Shown here piece by piece: positions 8,349 to 16,819 of a stretch of 64,000 nucleotides of DNA. Source of the DNA: Pseudopelobacter sp964542535 (GTDB lineage: Bacteria; Desulfobacterota; Desulfuromonadia; Geobacterales; Pseudopelobacteraceae); the NCBI GenBank assembly GCA_964542535.1, contig CAZIUE010000001.1, forward strand, positions 257,626 to 321,625, read 5' to 3'. The number at the start of each line of letters is the position of its first letter. Within the stretch, counting starts at the first letter, position 1. The notes beneath the pieces are model-generated. The model was not told the origin of the DNA. It did no database searches and saw nothing but the letters and a program-made list of their open reading frames with translations. A program made the translations under genes and the position numbers.

Positions 8349-9213
8349 GCTCCACCATCCACTGCCCCAGGGAACGCCGGGGGAGGACCTTCAGTATTGC
8401 GGCGCTCAGCGCCTCTATGTCGCGGGAGCCGGCGGCCAACCGGCGCGCCTCGGCGTCGAACAGGACCAGGTACCGTTTCATCTCCCGCAGGTCGTCCTTG
8501 GTGGAGAGCGGCCCGTGTCCGGGGACGATCCGCTGGATCTCCATGGCCAGCAAGGTGTCCAAGGTGCGGCACCAGCCGGTCAGGTCCCCCTCGGACAGGT
8601 TGGGATGGAAGTCGCTGAAGAGGATGTCGCCGCTGAAGAGCAGCTTCTGGCCGGGGAGGTAGACCACCAGGCTTCCCGGCGTGTGGGAAGGGGAACCGTG
8701 GATCAGCTGCACCTCTTCTCCCCCCAGGTCGATAGTCAGCCGTTGGCCGAAAGCCAGGTCCGGAACCACGACCCGGGTGCCTGCCAGCTCTTCCGGTGTC
8801 AGGCCGTAGCCGGCGGCGCGTCGCAGCAGGGCGTCTCCCTGGCTGGCCAGTGCGGAGCGGTCGGCCTCGTGGGCGATCACCGTGGCCCCCAGGTCGGCGA
8901 AGACGCCGTTGCCCAGGACGTGATCCAGGTGGGTGTGGGTGTTGACCACATAGCGGATCGGCTTGTCCGTTATTGTGCGGATAGCGGCCAGCAGGTGTTG
9001 TCCTTCCTGGGCCGACATGAGGGTATCCACCACCAGAACTCCCCGCTCGCCGATGATGACGCCGGCATTGGCAGCGAAGCTGTGTCGGGGGGAGTCGTCT
9101 CGTCCCCCCAGATAGGCGTAGACGTTGTTGCTCAGTCTGGTCAGCTCGGCGTACGCGCCGGTGGCGGCCAGCAGGGTCAGGGTCAGGGTGCACAGGGCGA
9201 TGATCGTCTTCAT
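8317..9213 (-). CDS. Exported metallo-beta-lactamase-fold hydrolase
   Basis: 298 residues with a Sec signal peptide (MKTIIALCTLTLTLL to about AYA). The metal-binding motif HTHLDH is present, followed by the zinc ligands in SPSHTPGS, FSGDILF and PGHGP, all expected for the MBL superfamily with a binuclear site. It is therefore a periplasmic hydrolase of the broad quinoprotein-relay/SoxH-like branch; the substrate is unknown. It is divergent from a DJ-1/AraC regulator, which may control it. The 3' end overlaps the end of the convergent membrane-protein gene. Confidence 0.85.
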   Translation of the reverse strand: MKTIIALCTLTLTLLAATGAYAELTRLSNNVYAYLGGRDDSPRHSFAANAGVIIGERGVLVVDTLMSAQEGQHLLAAIRTITDKPIRYVVNTHTHLDHVLGNGVFADLGATVIAHEADRSALASQGDALLRRAAGYGLTPEELAGTRVVVPDLAFGQRLTIDLGGEEVQLIHGSPSHTPGSLVVYLPGQKLLFSGDILFSDFHPNLSEGDLTGWCRTLDTLLAMEIQRIVPGHGPLSTKDDLREMKRYLVLFDAEARRLAAGSRDIEALSAAILKVLPRRSLGQWMVELNLKKRYLGK

Positions 9214-9264
9214 CCGGTTTCTCCTTGTGGTGAGCGTGATGCCGGATCATGTCGTTTTTTGCCC

Positions 9265-9293
9265 TTGAAAAAAAGTGGCCTGAATGACAATAT
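9265..9293 (+). promoter_or_regulatory. Promoter candidate for the GlxA-type regulator
   Basis: TTGAAA (9265-9270), a 17-base spacer, then CAATAT (9288-9293). If real, transcription would begin near 9300, downstream of the ATG at 9284. This favours GTG 9338 as the start of the regulator. Moderate match, found by eye. Confidence 0.35.
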
Positions 9294-9337
9294 TCGATCG
9301 GATCGGGCCGTTTTTGGCCGCCCGCTGGAGCAGTGTC

Positions 9338-10294
9338 GTGTCCATCAGAACCGTTGCCGTCGTAGCCTACAACGATATCAATCCGTTCCTGCTGTCGGTG
9401 CCGTTCATGGTGTTGGCCGGGGTGCGCTTTGCCGGGGAACAGCCCCGCTTCCAACTGCTGACCTGCTCCGCTGAGGGGACGCCGCTGCGCAGCAGCGCCG
9501 GTTTCCGGCTGCTTGCGGAGTACGGCCTGGAACCCCTGGGACGTGCCGATGTGGTGGTGGTTCCCAGTTGGCGTGATGTGGATGAACACCCGCCCGGGCC
9601 GCTGCTGGAGGCCTTGGCCGCGGCCCATGGCAGGGGCGCGCTCGTCGTTGGTCTCTGCTTGGGGAGCTACGTGCTGGCGGCTGCCGGACTGCTGGAGAAC
9701 CGTCCGGCCACCACCCACTGGAACTGGGCCGAGGACCTGGCCCGGCGCTATCCTTCCATCCGGGTCAGGCCGGATGTGCTCTACGTGGATGACGGCGACC
9801 TGATCACCTCGGCCGGGGTTGCCGCGGGGATCGACTGCTGCCTGCACATCCTGCGCCGCTTCCATGGCGCCGACCTGGCCAGCCGTGTTGCCCGGCGCCT
9901 GGTGGTGCCCCCCCACCGCCAGGGGGGGCAGGCGCAGTACATCGAACAGCCGCTGCCGCGCAACGCGGCCTGCGACCGGTTCGCGACTCTTCTGGACTGG
10001 CTGCGGGCCAACCTGGACCGGCAGCACAGCATCGATTCCCTGGCGGAGCGGCTCATGATGAGCCGCCGCACGTTCACCCGGCGTTTCCAGCGGGTCACCG
10101 GAACCACCCTGGGCGCCTGGCTGCTTGGTCAGCGCCTGGGATTGGCCCAGCGACTGCTGGAGACTGGTTCCGCTCCCCTGGAACTGATCGCGCAGCAGGC
10201 CGGATTCGGCTCGTCGGCTTCCCTGCGCCGGCACTTCGGCGCCGCGTTCAGCACAACCCCCTCGCGCTACCGCAGGGAGTTCCGGGGCGCCTGA
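9338..10294 (+). CDS. GlxA/FtrA-type transcriptional regulator (DJ-1/PfpI domain + AraC HTH)
   Basis: 318 residues from GTG 9338 (336 from ATG 9284). Residues ~5-190 form a DJ-1/PfpI-like class I amidotransferase fold. Its nucleophile-elbow cysteine lies in VGLCLGSYVLAAAG, and TTHWNWAEDL and DGDLITSAGVAAGID are typical of the GlxA group, where the domain serves as a ligand sensor. Residues ~215-318 are an AraC double helix-turn-helix (SIDSLAERLMMSRRTFTRRF, then IAQQAGFGSSASLRRHF). GTG 9338 has a GGAG site and begins where the family usually begins. It is divergent from the exported MBL-fold hydrolase, a likely target. The ligand is unknown. Confidence 0.85.
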   Translation: MSIRTVAVVAYNDINPFLLSVPFMVLAGVRFAGEQPRFQLLTCSAEGTPLRSSAGFRLLAEYGLEPLGRADVVVVPSWRDVDEHPPGPLLEALAAAHGRGALVVGLCLGSYVLAAAGLLENRPATTHWNWAEDLARRYPSIRVRPDVLYVDDGDLITSAGVAAGIDCCLHILRRFHGADLASRVARRLVVPPHRQGGQAQYIEQPLPRNAACDRFATLLDWLRANLDRQHSIDSLAERLMMSRRTFTRRFQRVTGTTLGAWLLGQRLGLAQRLLETGSAPLELIAQQAGFGSSASLRRHFGAAFSTTPSRYRREFRGA

Positions 10295-10455
10295 GCGATG
10301 CCGCTGCCCGTGGGAAGAACGATTGCGCTGCGGGCCGGTTTTGAGGTAGGGTAGAAAGTCCGACCGGCGCCGCAGGGGCGCTTCCCGCCGGACCAACCCA
10401 GTGCCGAGGCGGCCGGAATCGTTCGCCCCTGCCTGTTTCATCCGAGGAGGAGATC

Positions 10456-11016
10456 ATGAAACGACTGTTCGTACTCGTGCTGTCGATCCTGACGCTGCTG
10501 GCTCCCTGTGTTGTCTGTGCCCAGTCCCTTGCCATTGTCCCGTCCAACACCAGCATACAGTTCAAGGTACGCAACCTGGGGATCATGAACGTGACCGGCT
10601 CGTTCAACCGCTTTACGGGGACCCTGAAGCTGGACCAGGCTGATATCACCCGCTCGATGGTTGACGTGAGCATCGAGACCGCTTCGATTTCCACCGGCAT
10701 CGACAGGCGCGATACCCATCTGCGCAGCGACGACTTCTTCGATACCGCCCGCCATCCGACCATGAGGTTCACCTCCACGGCCCTGGAACGGCTCGGCCCT
10801 GACCGGTTGAAGCTGACCGGAAATCTGACCATACGGGGCGTTACCCGGCCGGTGACGCTGACGGTGACGGCCCAGCCCGGGGAGGGGGGGGCGGATTTCA
10901 CCCGTTCGGCAACGGCCACGGCCACCATCAACCGCCAGGAGTTCGGCGTCAGCTACGGCGCCGTGATTGGCGACAGCGTGCAGATCAGTATCACCACCCG
11001 GCTGAAAGGGCACTAG
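10456..11016 (+). CDS. YceI-family periplasmic lipocalin-like protein
   Basis: 186 residues with a clear signal peptide (MKRLFVLVLSILTLL to about VCAQS) and a strong GAGGAGGAG ribosome site. The mature part has the YceI pattern: an opening NTSIQFKVRNLGI strand, GSFNRFTGTLKLD, DTHLRSDDFFDTARHPTM, LTIRGVTRPVTL and a final SYGAVIGDSVQI. The family forms an eight-stranded barrel that binds polyisoprenoid or amide lipids in the periplasm; its physiological role is not settled. It appears to be monocistronic. Confidence 0.93.
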   Translation: MKRLFVLVLSILTLLAPCVVCAQSLAIVPSNTSIQFKVRNLGIMNVTGSFNRFTGTLKLDQADITRSMVDVSIETASISTGIDRRDTHLRSDDFFDTARHPTMRFTSTALERLGPDRLKLTGNLTIRGVTRPVTLTVTAQPGEGGADFTRSATATATINRQEFGVSYGAVIGDSVQISITTRLKGH

Positions 11017-11199
11017 GGCCCGGCGATTGTTCTTTGACTGATCTGGTCGGCAGTGAACCGGTCCGGTGCCTGTTTGCTTCGGTTTTCATGGAGGAGGGGG
11101 CGTGCGGCTGGTTCCGGTTTCGATCGGTCGTTGTGATTTTTCAGGAGGGCGGAGCCAGGGCCTGGCCCGATTACCCGTCCCAGGGAGTTGAAACAACAG

Positions 11200-11901
11200 A
11201 TGAAGCTATCTCGAATCGTAACCTGTCTTGCGTGTCTCGTCATCAGTGCCTGTGCCACCGCCCAGAAGCCGCTTCCGGTTCCGGTTCCCGGCAGCAGCCT
11301 TGAGACCCTCTCCAGTTCGGTGTCGCTCTCGCTGCGCACCGCCGGCGGCAGCGTGTCCGGCAACGGTCTCATGACCTACCGCCGCCCCGATCAGTTCCAC
11401 TTCGTGATGCTTTCCCCCTTCGGTTCCACGGTGCTGGAGGCTTTTGCCCAGGGAGAGCGGCTGACCCTGGTCTACCCCTCCCAGTCCGTGGCCTACACGG
11501 GGAGATTTGATGAGCTCCCCGATGCCAGCGGCATGCAGGGGTGGCGCCTGCTGCGCTGGGTTATGGATGCCGCGCCGTCGGATACGGCCGGCATGAGCGG
11601 AACCGTTCAACGTATGAGCAGCGTGGTCGGCTCGGAGAGCGTGACCTTTGCCGCCGGCCTGGTGACGCACAAGAGCACGCCGGCCGGGGACCGGGTCAGC
11701 TATGGCGACTACGAGATGGTCAACGGCGTTCCCCTTGCCGCGCGGATGGAGATGCTGACCACCGCTAACGATCGGATCCTGCTCGGACTCCAGGAGCCGG
11801 AGGTCAATCTGGCCCTGGATCAGTCCGATTTCACCCCCCGTATCGACGGAATGAAACTCCTGCCGCTTTCGGCGCTGCCGGTTGCGGTTCCAGGAGAATG
11901 A
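11200..11901 (+). CDS. LolB-like outer-membrane lipoprotein (putative)
   Basis: 233 residues from ATG 11200. A TTG at 11188 in the same frame would add four residues, but it sits directly on the AGGGAG ribosome site. The N-terminus is a lipoprotein signal (MKLSRIVTCLACLVISAC, Cys 18). The mature part has the beta-rich LolA/LolB layout: SVSLSLRTAGGSVSGNG, YRRPDQFHFVMLSPFGSTVLEAF, LTLVYPSQSVAYTG. LolB accepts lipoproteins from LolA and inserts them in the outer membrane. Assignment is by fold pattern only, and general lipoproteins of this fold also exist. It stands alone in this window. Confidence 0.6.
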   Translation: MKLSRIVTCLACLVISACATAQKPLPVPVPGSSLETLSSSVSLSLRTAGGSVSGNGLMTYRRPDQFHFVMLSPFGSTVLEAFAQGERLTLVYPSQSVAYTGRFDELPDASGMQGWRLLRWVMDAAPSDTAGMSGTVQRMSSVVGSESVTFAAGLVTHKSTPAGDRVSYGDYEMVNGVPLAARMEMLTTANDRILLGLQEPEVNLALDQSDFTPRIDGMKLLPLSALPVAVPGE

Positions 11902-12090
11902 ACCCCTGAGACGCGCGGTTGTTCACGCGCGGTCGCGACGATGGCGAGGAAAACCGGATGTATACGCGGAACACCGTGAATTGCCTGGCAGGCGAAACGA
12001 GGATGGTGAAACCAGGCTGGTCTCTGTGCGTCTTCGCGTTGTTGCGTGAGATGGATGCCGTTTTTTGATGAATGAACGAGGAGGCGCGTG

Positions 12091-12852
12091 ATGCACCCAC
12101 TGGAGCCGGCCGCCTGCGCCGAGCTGATCAGGAATTCGAACACCATGGTCGCCCTGACCGGGGCGGGCATATCCACCGCGGCGGGGATCCCCGACTTCAG
12201 GGGCCCCAAAGGGCTGTACGTCACCCGGCGTTACGATCCCGAGCTGGTGTTCGAGATCGAGAACTTCCGGCGCGTTCCCCGGTATTTCTACGAATTCACC
12301 AGCGACTTCGCCACGGCGGTCAGGGACATTGCCCCCACCTTCACCCATCGTTTCCTGGCCGAACAGGAACAGGCGGGGAAGCTTGAGGGGGTCATCACCC
12401 AGAACATCGATATCCTCCACCAGACGGCGGGGAGCGGGAATGTCCTGGAACTGCACGGCTCCTACCGCTCGGCCACCTGCCAGTCCTGCCGGGCGCAGCA
12501 GAGAGAGCTGGATTACGGCTGGTGGCTTCAGGCCATGGCCGGCAGCAGCAACCCGCCCGTGGTTCACTGCCCGTCATGTGACGGGCTTTTGAAGCCGGAT
12601 ATCGTCTTTTTCGGTGAGGCGGTCAACGGGTTCGGCCAGGCCGAAGCCATGGTGGCTGCCTGCGATCTGCTGCTGGTGCTGGGGTCGTCCCTGAACGTCA
12701 CCCCGGCCTCGCTGCTTCCCTACGGCACGTCAGCCCCCACGGTCATCGTCAACCGTGGCAGCGTCATGATCCCCCCCGCCCCCAACCGCTTCTTCGTGGA
12801 CGAGGATCTGGACGCCTATTTCGGGAAGGTGGCGGAGCAGTTGCGGCGCTGA
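12091..12852 (+). CDS. Sir2-family NAD-dependent protein deacylase
   Basis: 253 residues from ATG 12091, which follows GAGGAGG; a GTG one codon earlier is also possible. All sirtuin hallmarks are present: GAGISTAAGIPDFRG for NAD binding, TQNIDILHQTAG, the catalytic histidine in ELHGS, a zinc site of two CxxC pairs (CQSC and CPSC), IVFFGEAV, and LGSSLNVTPAS. It removes acyl groups from lysine using NAD and gives nicotinamide and O-acyl-ADP-ribose. In bacteria the best-known role is control of AMP-forming acyl-CoA synthetases; no such gene is near here. Confidence 0.95.
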   Translation: MHPLEPAACAELIRNSNTMVALTGAGISTAAGIPDFRGPKGLYVTRRYDPELVFEIENFRRVPRYFYEFTSDFATAVRDIAPTFTHRFLAEQEQAGKLEGVITQNIDILHQTAGSGNVLELHGSYRSATCQSCRAQQRELDYGWWLQAMAGSSNPPVVHCPSCDGLLKPDIVFFGEAVNGFGQAEAMVAACDLLLVLGSSLNVTPASLLPYGTSAPTVIVNRGSVMIPPAPNRFFVDEDLDAYFGKVAEQLRR

Positions 12853-13114
12853 CCAAGGGAACGTCGATGTGCGATGAACCTGAATTCGTCAGTTGGGAGC
12901 TGTCTCCGTTCGCGCGGACGGGCTTCTTTCTGTAATTCCAAGGCTTCATTTCATTACAGCCGATACACTCACCCAAAGGGCTTCAGGCGGTATCGGCTCT
13001 GTACGCTCCATTTTGCCGGGAATTACGACGAAAGAGCCCTGATGCGCTCTCTCCGACACCCCCCAACTGCCGTTTCCAGGGTGAATACACTTTGAGCAGC
13101 GCGAGGAGAAATGC
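12853..13114. other. Intergenic region with two interlocking inverted repeats
   Basis: 262 bases between the sirtuin and the aminotransferase. CTGTAAT (12930-12936) pairs with ATTACAG (12953-12959). AGCCGATAC (12958-12966) pairs with GTATCGGCT (12990-12998). The two pairs share two bases. There is no T-run, so neither is a plain terminator. Nothing coding is seen. Confidence 0.4.
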
Positions 13115-14260
13115 ATGATCCCGGAACGGGTCGATCGGATGACGTCATTCATCGTCATGGATGTGCTTGAAAAAGCCCAGGAGATGGAGCGGGCGGGCAA
13201 CGACGTGATCCACCTGGAGGTGGGGGAGCCGGATTTCGGCGTGCCGGAGTGCGTCAGTGAAGCTATCTGCCGGGCGGTCAGGGACGGGCACACCCACTAC
13301 ACCCACAGTCTCGGCATGGTCGAGCTGCGGGAGGCGATCTGCGAGCACTACCTGAAAAGCTATGGCGTGGCGGTTCATCCCGACCAGGTGGTGGTGAGTT
13401 CCGGCACCTCGCCGGCCATGCTGAGCATGTTCTCCACGCTGCTCACCGCTGGCGACGAGGTGATTATCTCGGACCCCCACTATGCCTGCTATCCCAACTT
13501 CATCCAGTTTCTGGAGGGGAGGGTGGTCAAGGTGCCGGTATACGAGGACGATGGCTTCCAGTACCGGCCCGAGGCCATCCGCGACAGGATCACGGAGCGG
13601 ACCAGGGCGATCCTGATCAACTCCCCCAGCAACCCCACCGGCACGGTGCTGTCCGCGGAGCGCATGCGGGCCATAGCCGGTTTGGGGCCGTACTGCATTT
13701 CCGACGAGATCTACCATGGTCTCAACTACCAGGGGGCCGAGCACACCATCCTGGAGTTCACTGATCACGCCTTTGTGCTGAACGGTTTCTCCAAGATCTT
13801 CGCCATGACCGGCCTGCGCCTGGGGTACCTGATCGCCCCGCCCCGCTTTATCCGCCCCCTGCAGAAGCTCCAGCAGAACTTTTTCCTGGCTCCCAATTCG
13901 GTGGCCCAGATCGGCGGCATTGCCGCCCTCAGGGAGGCCGATGCCGATGTTGTCAGGATGAGAGATACCTACGATCGGCGCCGGCGCTTCATGATTCAAC
14001 GGCTGCGGCAGATCGGCTTCGGCATCCCGGTGGAGCCCACCGGCGCCTTTTACGTGTTCGCCAATGCCCGCCACCTCTCCACCGATTCCTACGCCCTGGC
14101 CTACGACATCCTGGAAAAGGCCCGGGTTGGAGTGACCCCCGGCATCGATTTCGGCCAGGGGGGGGAGGGATACTTGCGCTTCACCTACGCCAATTCCCTG
14201 GAAAATATCACCGAAGGGCTGAACCGCCTGGAACGGTACGTCGTCGAACGCAGGGGATAG
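13115..14260 (+). CDS. PLP-dependent class I/II aminotransferase
   Basis: 381 residues, fold-type I. HLEVGEPDFGVP is at the N-terminus, followed by VVSSGTSPAM for phosphate binding, NSPSNPTGTV with the PLP-contacting Asn, the Asp in ISDEIYHGLNY, the PLP lysine in NGFSKIFAMTGLRLGY, and a C-terminal arginine in YLRFTYANS for the substrate carboxylate. Family members transaminate aspartate, aromatic or branched amino acids. The exact donor cannot be read from sequence, and AspC-like use is a reasonable guess. GAGGAGAA precedes the ATG. It ends about 220 bases before the rimP operon. Confidence 0.9.
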   Translation: MIPERVDRMTSFIVMDVLEKAQEMERAGNDVIHLEVGEPDFGVPECVSEAICRAVRDGHTHYTHSLGMVELREAICEHYLKSYGVAVHPDQVVVSSGTSPAMLSMFSTLLTAGDEVIISDPHYACYPNFIQFLEGRVVKVPVYEDDGFQYRPEAIRDRITERTRAILINSPSNPTGTVLSAERMRAIAGLGPYCISDEIYHGLNYQGAEHTILEFTDHAFVLNGFSKIFAMTGLRLGYLIAPPRFIRPLQKLQQNFFLAPNSVAQIGGIAALREADADVVRMRDTYDRRRRFMIQRLRQIGFGIPVEPTGAFYVFANARHLSTDSYALAYDILEKARVGVTPGIDFGQGGEGYLRFTYANSLENITEGLNRLERYVVERRG

Positions 14261-14383
14261 GCAGGGAGCGGCAGTGCGCTGCGACGGAACGTTTCGCTGC
14301 CCTTTACGCCGGATACCGGGCGTTGGGGCGGAGGATGTCGGCGGTTCCGTTTGGGGGCAGACCGCTTTTTTGGGAAATAATGC

Positions 14384-14410
14384 TTGCTTTTGCCGGATTC
14401 GCATGATAAT
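14384..14410 (+). promoter_or_regulatory. Promoter candidate for the rimP-nusA-infB operon
   Basis: An AT-rich block with TTGCTT (14384-14389) and GATAAT (14405-14410), spaced 15 bases, lies just ahead of the leader terminator. The spacing is short and the match partial, so the exact elements are uncertain. This is the most promoter-like stretch before rimP. Confidence 0.35.
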
Positions 14411-14436
14411 AAAAGTAAAATTTTTGTTCACCCCGG

Positions 14437-14463
14437 AGTGAGCTCGCAAGGCTCACTTTTTTT
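14437..14463 (+). terminator. Intrinsic terminator in the rimP operon leader (attenuator candidate)
   Basis: AGTGAGC (14437-14443) pairs with GCTCACT (14451-14457) around a seven-base loop and runs into seven T (14457-14463). It lies between the probable promoter and the rimP ATG at 14482, not after the upstream gene, which stops at 14260. It could therefore attenuate transcription of the operon that includes nusA. It could also terminate read-through from the aminotransferase. Confidence 0.75.
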
Positions 14464-14481
14464 GTTTGTTGAGAGGGAGTT

Positions 14482-14967
14482 ATGGCACTTCATCGGGATG
14501 ATATTTGCGAGCGGGTGCGCACGCTGGCCCTGCCGGTGAGCGCTTCCCTGGGACTGGAGTTGGTGGAGGTCGAGTACAAGCGCAGCGGCAGGGAAGCAGT
14601 GCTGCGTCTGTTCATCGACAGGGAGGGGGGCGTGACGCTGGACGACTGCGCCGATCTGAGCAGGGAGCTGTCCACCCTGCTGGACGTGGAAGATCTGATC
14701 CCCTGCGAATACAATCTGGAGGTCTCCTCGCCCGGGCTCGACCGTCCGTTGAAGAGCGAGGACGACTACCGGCGCTTTTGCGGCCGCCTGATCAAGGTCC
14801 GCACCTATGAACCGTTCCTGGATGATGCCGGAAACCGGCGCAAGACCTTTCTGGGGCGGCTGGATGGACTCGTGGACGGCTGTGTCGTCCTGTCTCTCAC
14901 CGAGGGGCAGACGGCCTCCATACCGCTGGAGCGCATTGCCAAGGCGCGGCTCGAATTCGAATTTTGA
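14482..14967 (+). CDS. rimP: Ribosome maturation factor RimP
   Basis: 161 residues, usual for RimP, which assists 30S subunit assembly. Recognisable segments are GLELVEVEYKR, LRLFIDREGGVTLDDC, LSRELSTLLD, YNLEVSSPGLDRPLK and a C-terminal SH3-like domain ending with the IPLERIAKARLEFEF strand. A GAGAGGGAG site is well placed before the ATG. It is the first gene of the standard rimP-nusA-ylxR-infB-rbfA cluster, with 35 bases to nusA. Confidence 0.95.
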   Translation: MALHRDDICERVRTLALPVSASLGLELVEVEYKRSGREAVLRLFIDREGGVTLDDCADLSRELSTLLDVEDLIPCEYNLEVSSPGLDRPLKSEDDYRRFCGRLIKVRTYEPFLDDAGNRRKTFLGRLDGLVDGCVVLSLTEGQTASIPLERIAKARLEFEF

Positions 14968-15002
14968 TCTGATTTCATAGACGTCAGCAAGGAGAAGCAA
15001 CC

Positions 15003-16199
15003 GTGGAAACGAACATCAGTCTCAAGCACGCCATTGAGCAGATCGTCAAGGAAAAGGGGATCGATCGCCAGGTGGTCCTCGAAGCCATGGAGCAGGCGGT
15101 GTTGACGGCCGCCAATAAAAAATACCGCAACACCCGTGATCTTGAGGCGCGTTACAACTCCGATACCGGCGAGGTTGAACTGTTCGAATTCGTCATCGTC
15201 GTTGAAGAAGTCGAGGATTCCTACAAGGAGATCAGCCTGGAGGAGGCCCGCGAGGTCGACCCCGAGGTCGAGATCGGCGACTCCCTGGGCGAGAAGATCG
15301 ATTCCAGTGGGTTTACCCGCATCGCGGCCCAGACCGCCAAGCAGGTCATCATCCAGAAGGTGCGCGAGGCTGAGCGGGAGACGATTTTCAACGAGTACAG
15401 CGAACGCCAGTGGGAAATCATCACCGGCATGGTGCGTCGTTTCGAGAAGGGAGATCTGCTGATCGACCTGGGACGGGCCGACGCGGTGCTCCCTTCCAAG
15501 GAGCAGATGCCGCGGGAGGTGTACCGTCCGGGCGATCGCATCAGAGCCATTATCACCGATATCCGCGTCACCCCCAAGGGGCCGCAGATCATCCTCTCCC
15601 GTACCCACCCCAGCATGCTGGCCAAGTTGTTCGAGGCCGAGGTGCCCGAGGTGGCCGAGGGGATCGTGGAGATCAACGCCATCGTGCGTGATCCGGGTAG
15701 CCGCGCCAAACTGGCCGTCTCCTCCAACGATCCGGACGTGGATCCGGTGGGCGCCTGCGTCGGCATGCGCGGCTCCCGTGTCCAGAATGTGGTCTCGGAG
15801 CTGCGCGGAGAGAAGATCGACATCATTCCCTGGTCCGAGGATATCGCCCGGTTCGCCTGCAACGCTCTCTCGCCGGCCCAGGTGTCCAAGGTGTTCGTTG
15901 ACGAGGATAATCGTGCCCTTGAGGTCGTCGTTGCCGACGACCAGCTCTCCCTGGCCATCGGCAAGCGCGGCCAGAACGTGAGTCTGGCTGCCCGTCTGAC
16001 CGGCTGCCGCATCGATATCAAGAGTGAAGCCAAGGCAGCCGAGGCGGAATTGCAGGCCTACGCCTCCTACGACGGCACGCCGCAGGACGTGGAAGAGCCT
16101 GAAGAGGGCGGGATGGAAATCGACGACCAAAGTGCCGTCGAAGTCGAATCTGTTGAGGCCGCCGAGGCTGAGCCCGAAGTGGAAGAAACGGCGGAGTAA
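15003..16199 (+). CDS. nusA: Transcription termination/antitermination factor NusA
   Basis: 398 residues. N-terminal RNA-polymerase-binding domain (1-~130, with AANKKYRNT), an S1 domain (~135-200: GMVRRFEKGDLLIDLGRADA), and two KH domains (~205-350: VGACVGMRGSRVQNVVSEL and LAIGKRGQNVSLAARLTG). The last ~45 residues are acidic, and there are no AR1/AR2 repeats as in E. coli, which is normal for many bacteria. NusA modulates pausing, Rho-independent termination and antitermination. ATG is not used: the start is GTG 15003 after AAGGAGAAG. A hairpin-terminator ahead of the operon is an obvious candidate for feedback by this protein. Confidence 0.95.
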   Translation: METNISLKHAIEQIVKEKGIDRQVVLEAMEQAVLTAANKKYRNTRDLEARYNSDTGEVELFEFVIVVEEVEDSYKEISLEEAREVDPEVEIGDSLGEKIDSSGFTRIAAQTAKQVIIQKVREAERETIFNEYSERQWEIITGMVRRFEKGDLLIDLGRADAVLPSKEQMPREVYRPGDRIRAIITDIRVTPKGPQIILSRTHPSMLAKLFEAEVPEVAEGIVEINAIVRDPGSRAKLAVSSNDPDVDPVGACVGMRGSRVQNVVSELRGEKIDIIPWSEDIARFACNALSPAQVSKVFVDEDNRALEVVVADDQLSLAIGKRGQNVSLAARLTGCRIDIKSEAKAAEAELQAYASYDGTPQDVEEPEEGGMEIDDQSAVEVESVEAAEAEPEVEETAE

Positions 16200-16211
16200 C
16201 GGAGAACGGAT

Positions 16212-16814
16212 ATGGCCCGGCAGGGAAGAGAGGAAAAACCGCAGCGCAGCTGTCTCGGCTGTCGCGGGAGCCATGACCGGGACCGGCTGATCCGCTTCGT
16301 GCTCTCTCCGCAGGGGGAAGTCCTGCCGGATCTGGATGCCCGCCTTCCCGGAAGGGGGGCCTACACCTGCATCAGCGCGGCCTGCCTGGAAACCGCGCTC
16401 AGGCAGCGCCTCTTCAACCGGGCTTTCAGACGCGAGGTTGTTACCTTGCAGCCTCAGGCCATGACGGAGATGGTGGCGCGGCTGATGCGTGAGCGTATCC
16501 TGGGGTATCTGGGGCTGGCCAACCGGGCCGGCAAGATCGTTTCGGGCAGCTCCATGGTCTGCGAGGCCCTGCGTGCCAGGGTCAAGCCGGGACTGGTGCT
16601 GGTGGCCACCGACACATCCGCGGCAATCGCCGAAAAGGTTGTCTCGCTGGCCGCCCTTCACGGAATTGACTGTCAGCGGGCACTGACAAAGGAAGAGTTT
16701 GGCGCCATACTCGGCAAAGCACCGCGCAGCGCGGTCGCTATCAGGCAGGGCGGATTCATCGCACGGCTTGTCACTGAAATACAACGATTAAGAAACTTCC
16801 TGGGGGAGGTGTAG
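16212..16814 (+). CDS. ylxR: YlxR (DUF448) protein fused to an L7Ae-like domain
   Basis: 200 residues with two RNA-linked domains. Residues ~1-85 are YlxR/DUF448 (CLGCR, the RFV strand, GRGAYTC), a factor recently linked to RNase P in Bacillus. Residues ~95-200 resemble the L7Ae/YlxQ kink-turn-binding family (LGLANRAGKIVSG, VATDTSAAIAEK). In many Firmicutes these are two genes in the same slot (ylxR and ylxQ); here they are one polypeptide, as is common in this group of Proteobacteria. It sits between nusA and infB with 5-12 base gaps. Confidence 0.85.
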   Translation: MARQGREEKPQRSCLGCRGSHDRDRLIRFVLSPQGEVLPDLDARLPGRGAYTCISAACLETALRQRLFNRAFRREVVTLQPQAMTEMVARLMRERILGYLGLANRAGKIVSGSSMVCEALRARVKPGLVLVATDTSAAIAEKVVSLAALHGIDCQRALTKEEFGAILGKAPRSAVAIRQGGFIARLVTEIQRLRNFLGEV

Positions 16815-16819
16815 GGCAT

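Noticed and set aside
8123..10441. 772-codon open frame on the minus strand
   Set aside because: It is mainly the opposite-strand shadow of the GlxA-type regulator and runs out of frame through the metallo-beta-lactamase gene. The translation is rich in Arg, Gly and Gln with no domain signal.
14805..16784. 659-codon minus-strand open frame opposite nusA
   Set aside because: GC-rich codon bias keeps the opposite strand free of stops. nusA and ylxR on the plus strand have full domain evidence; this frame has none.
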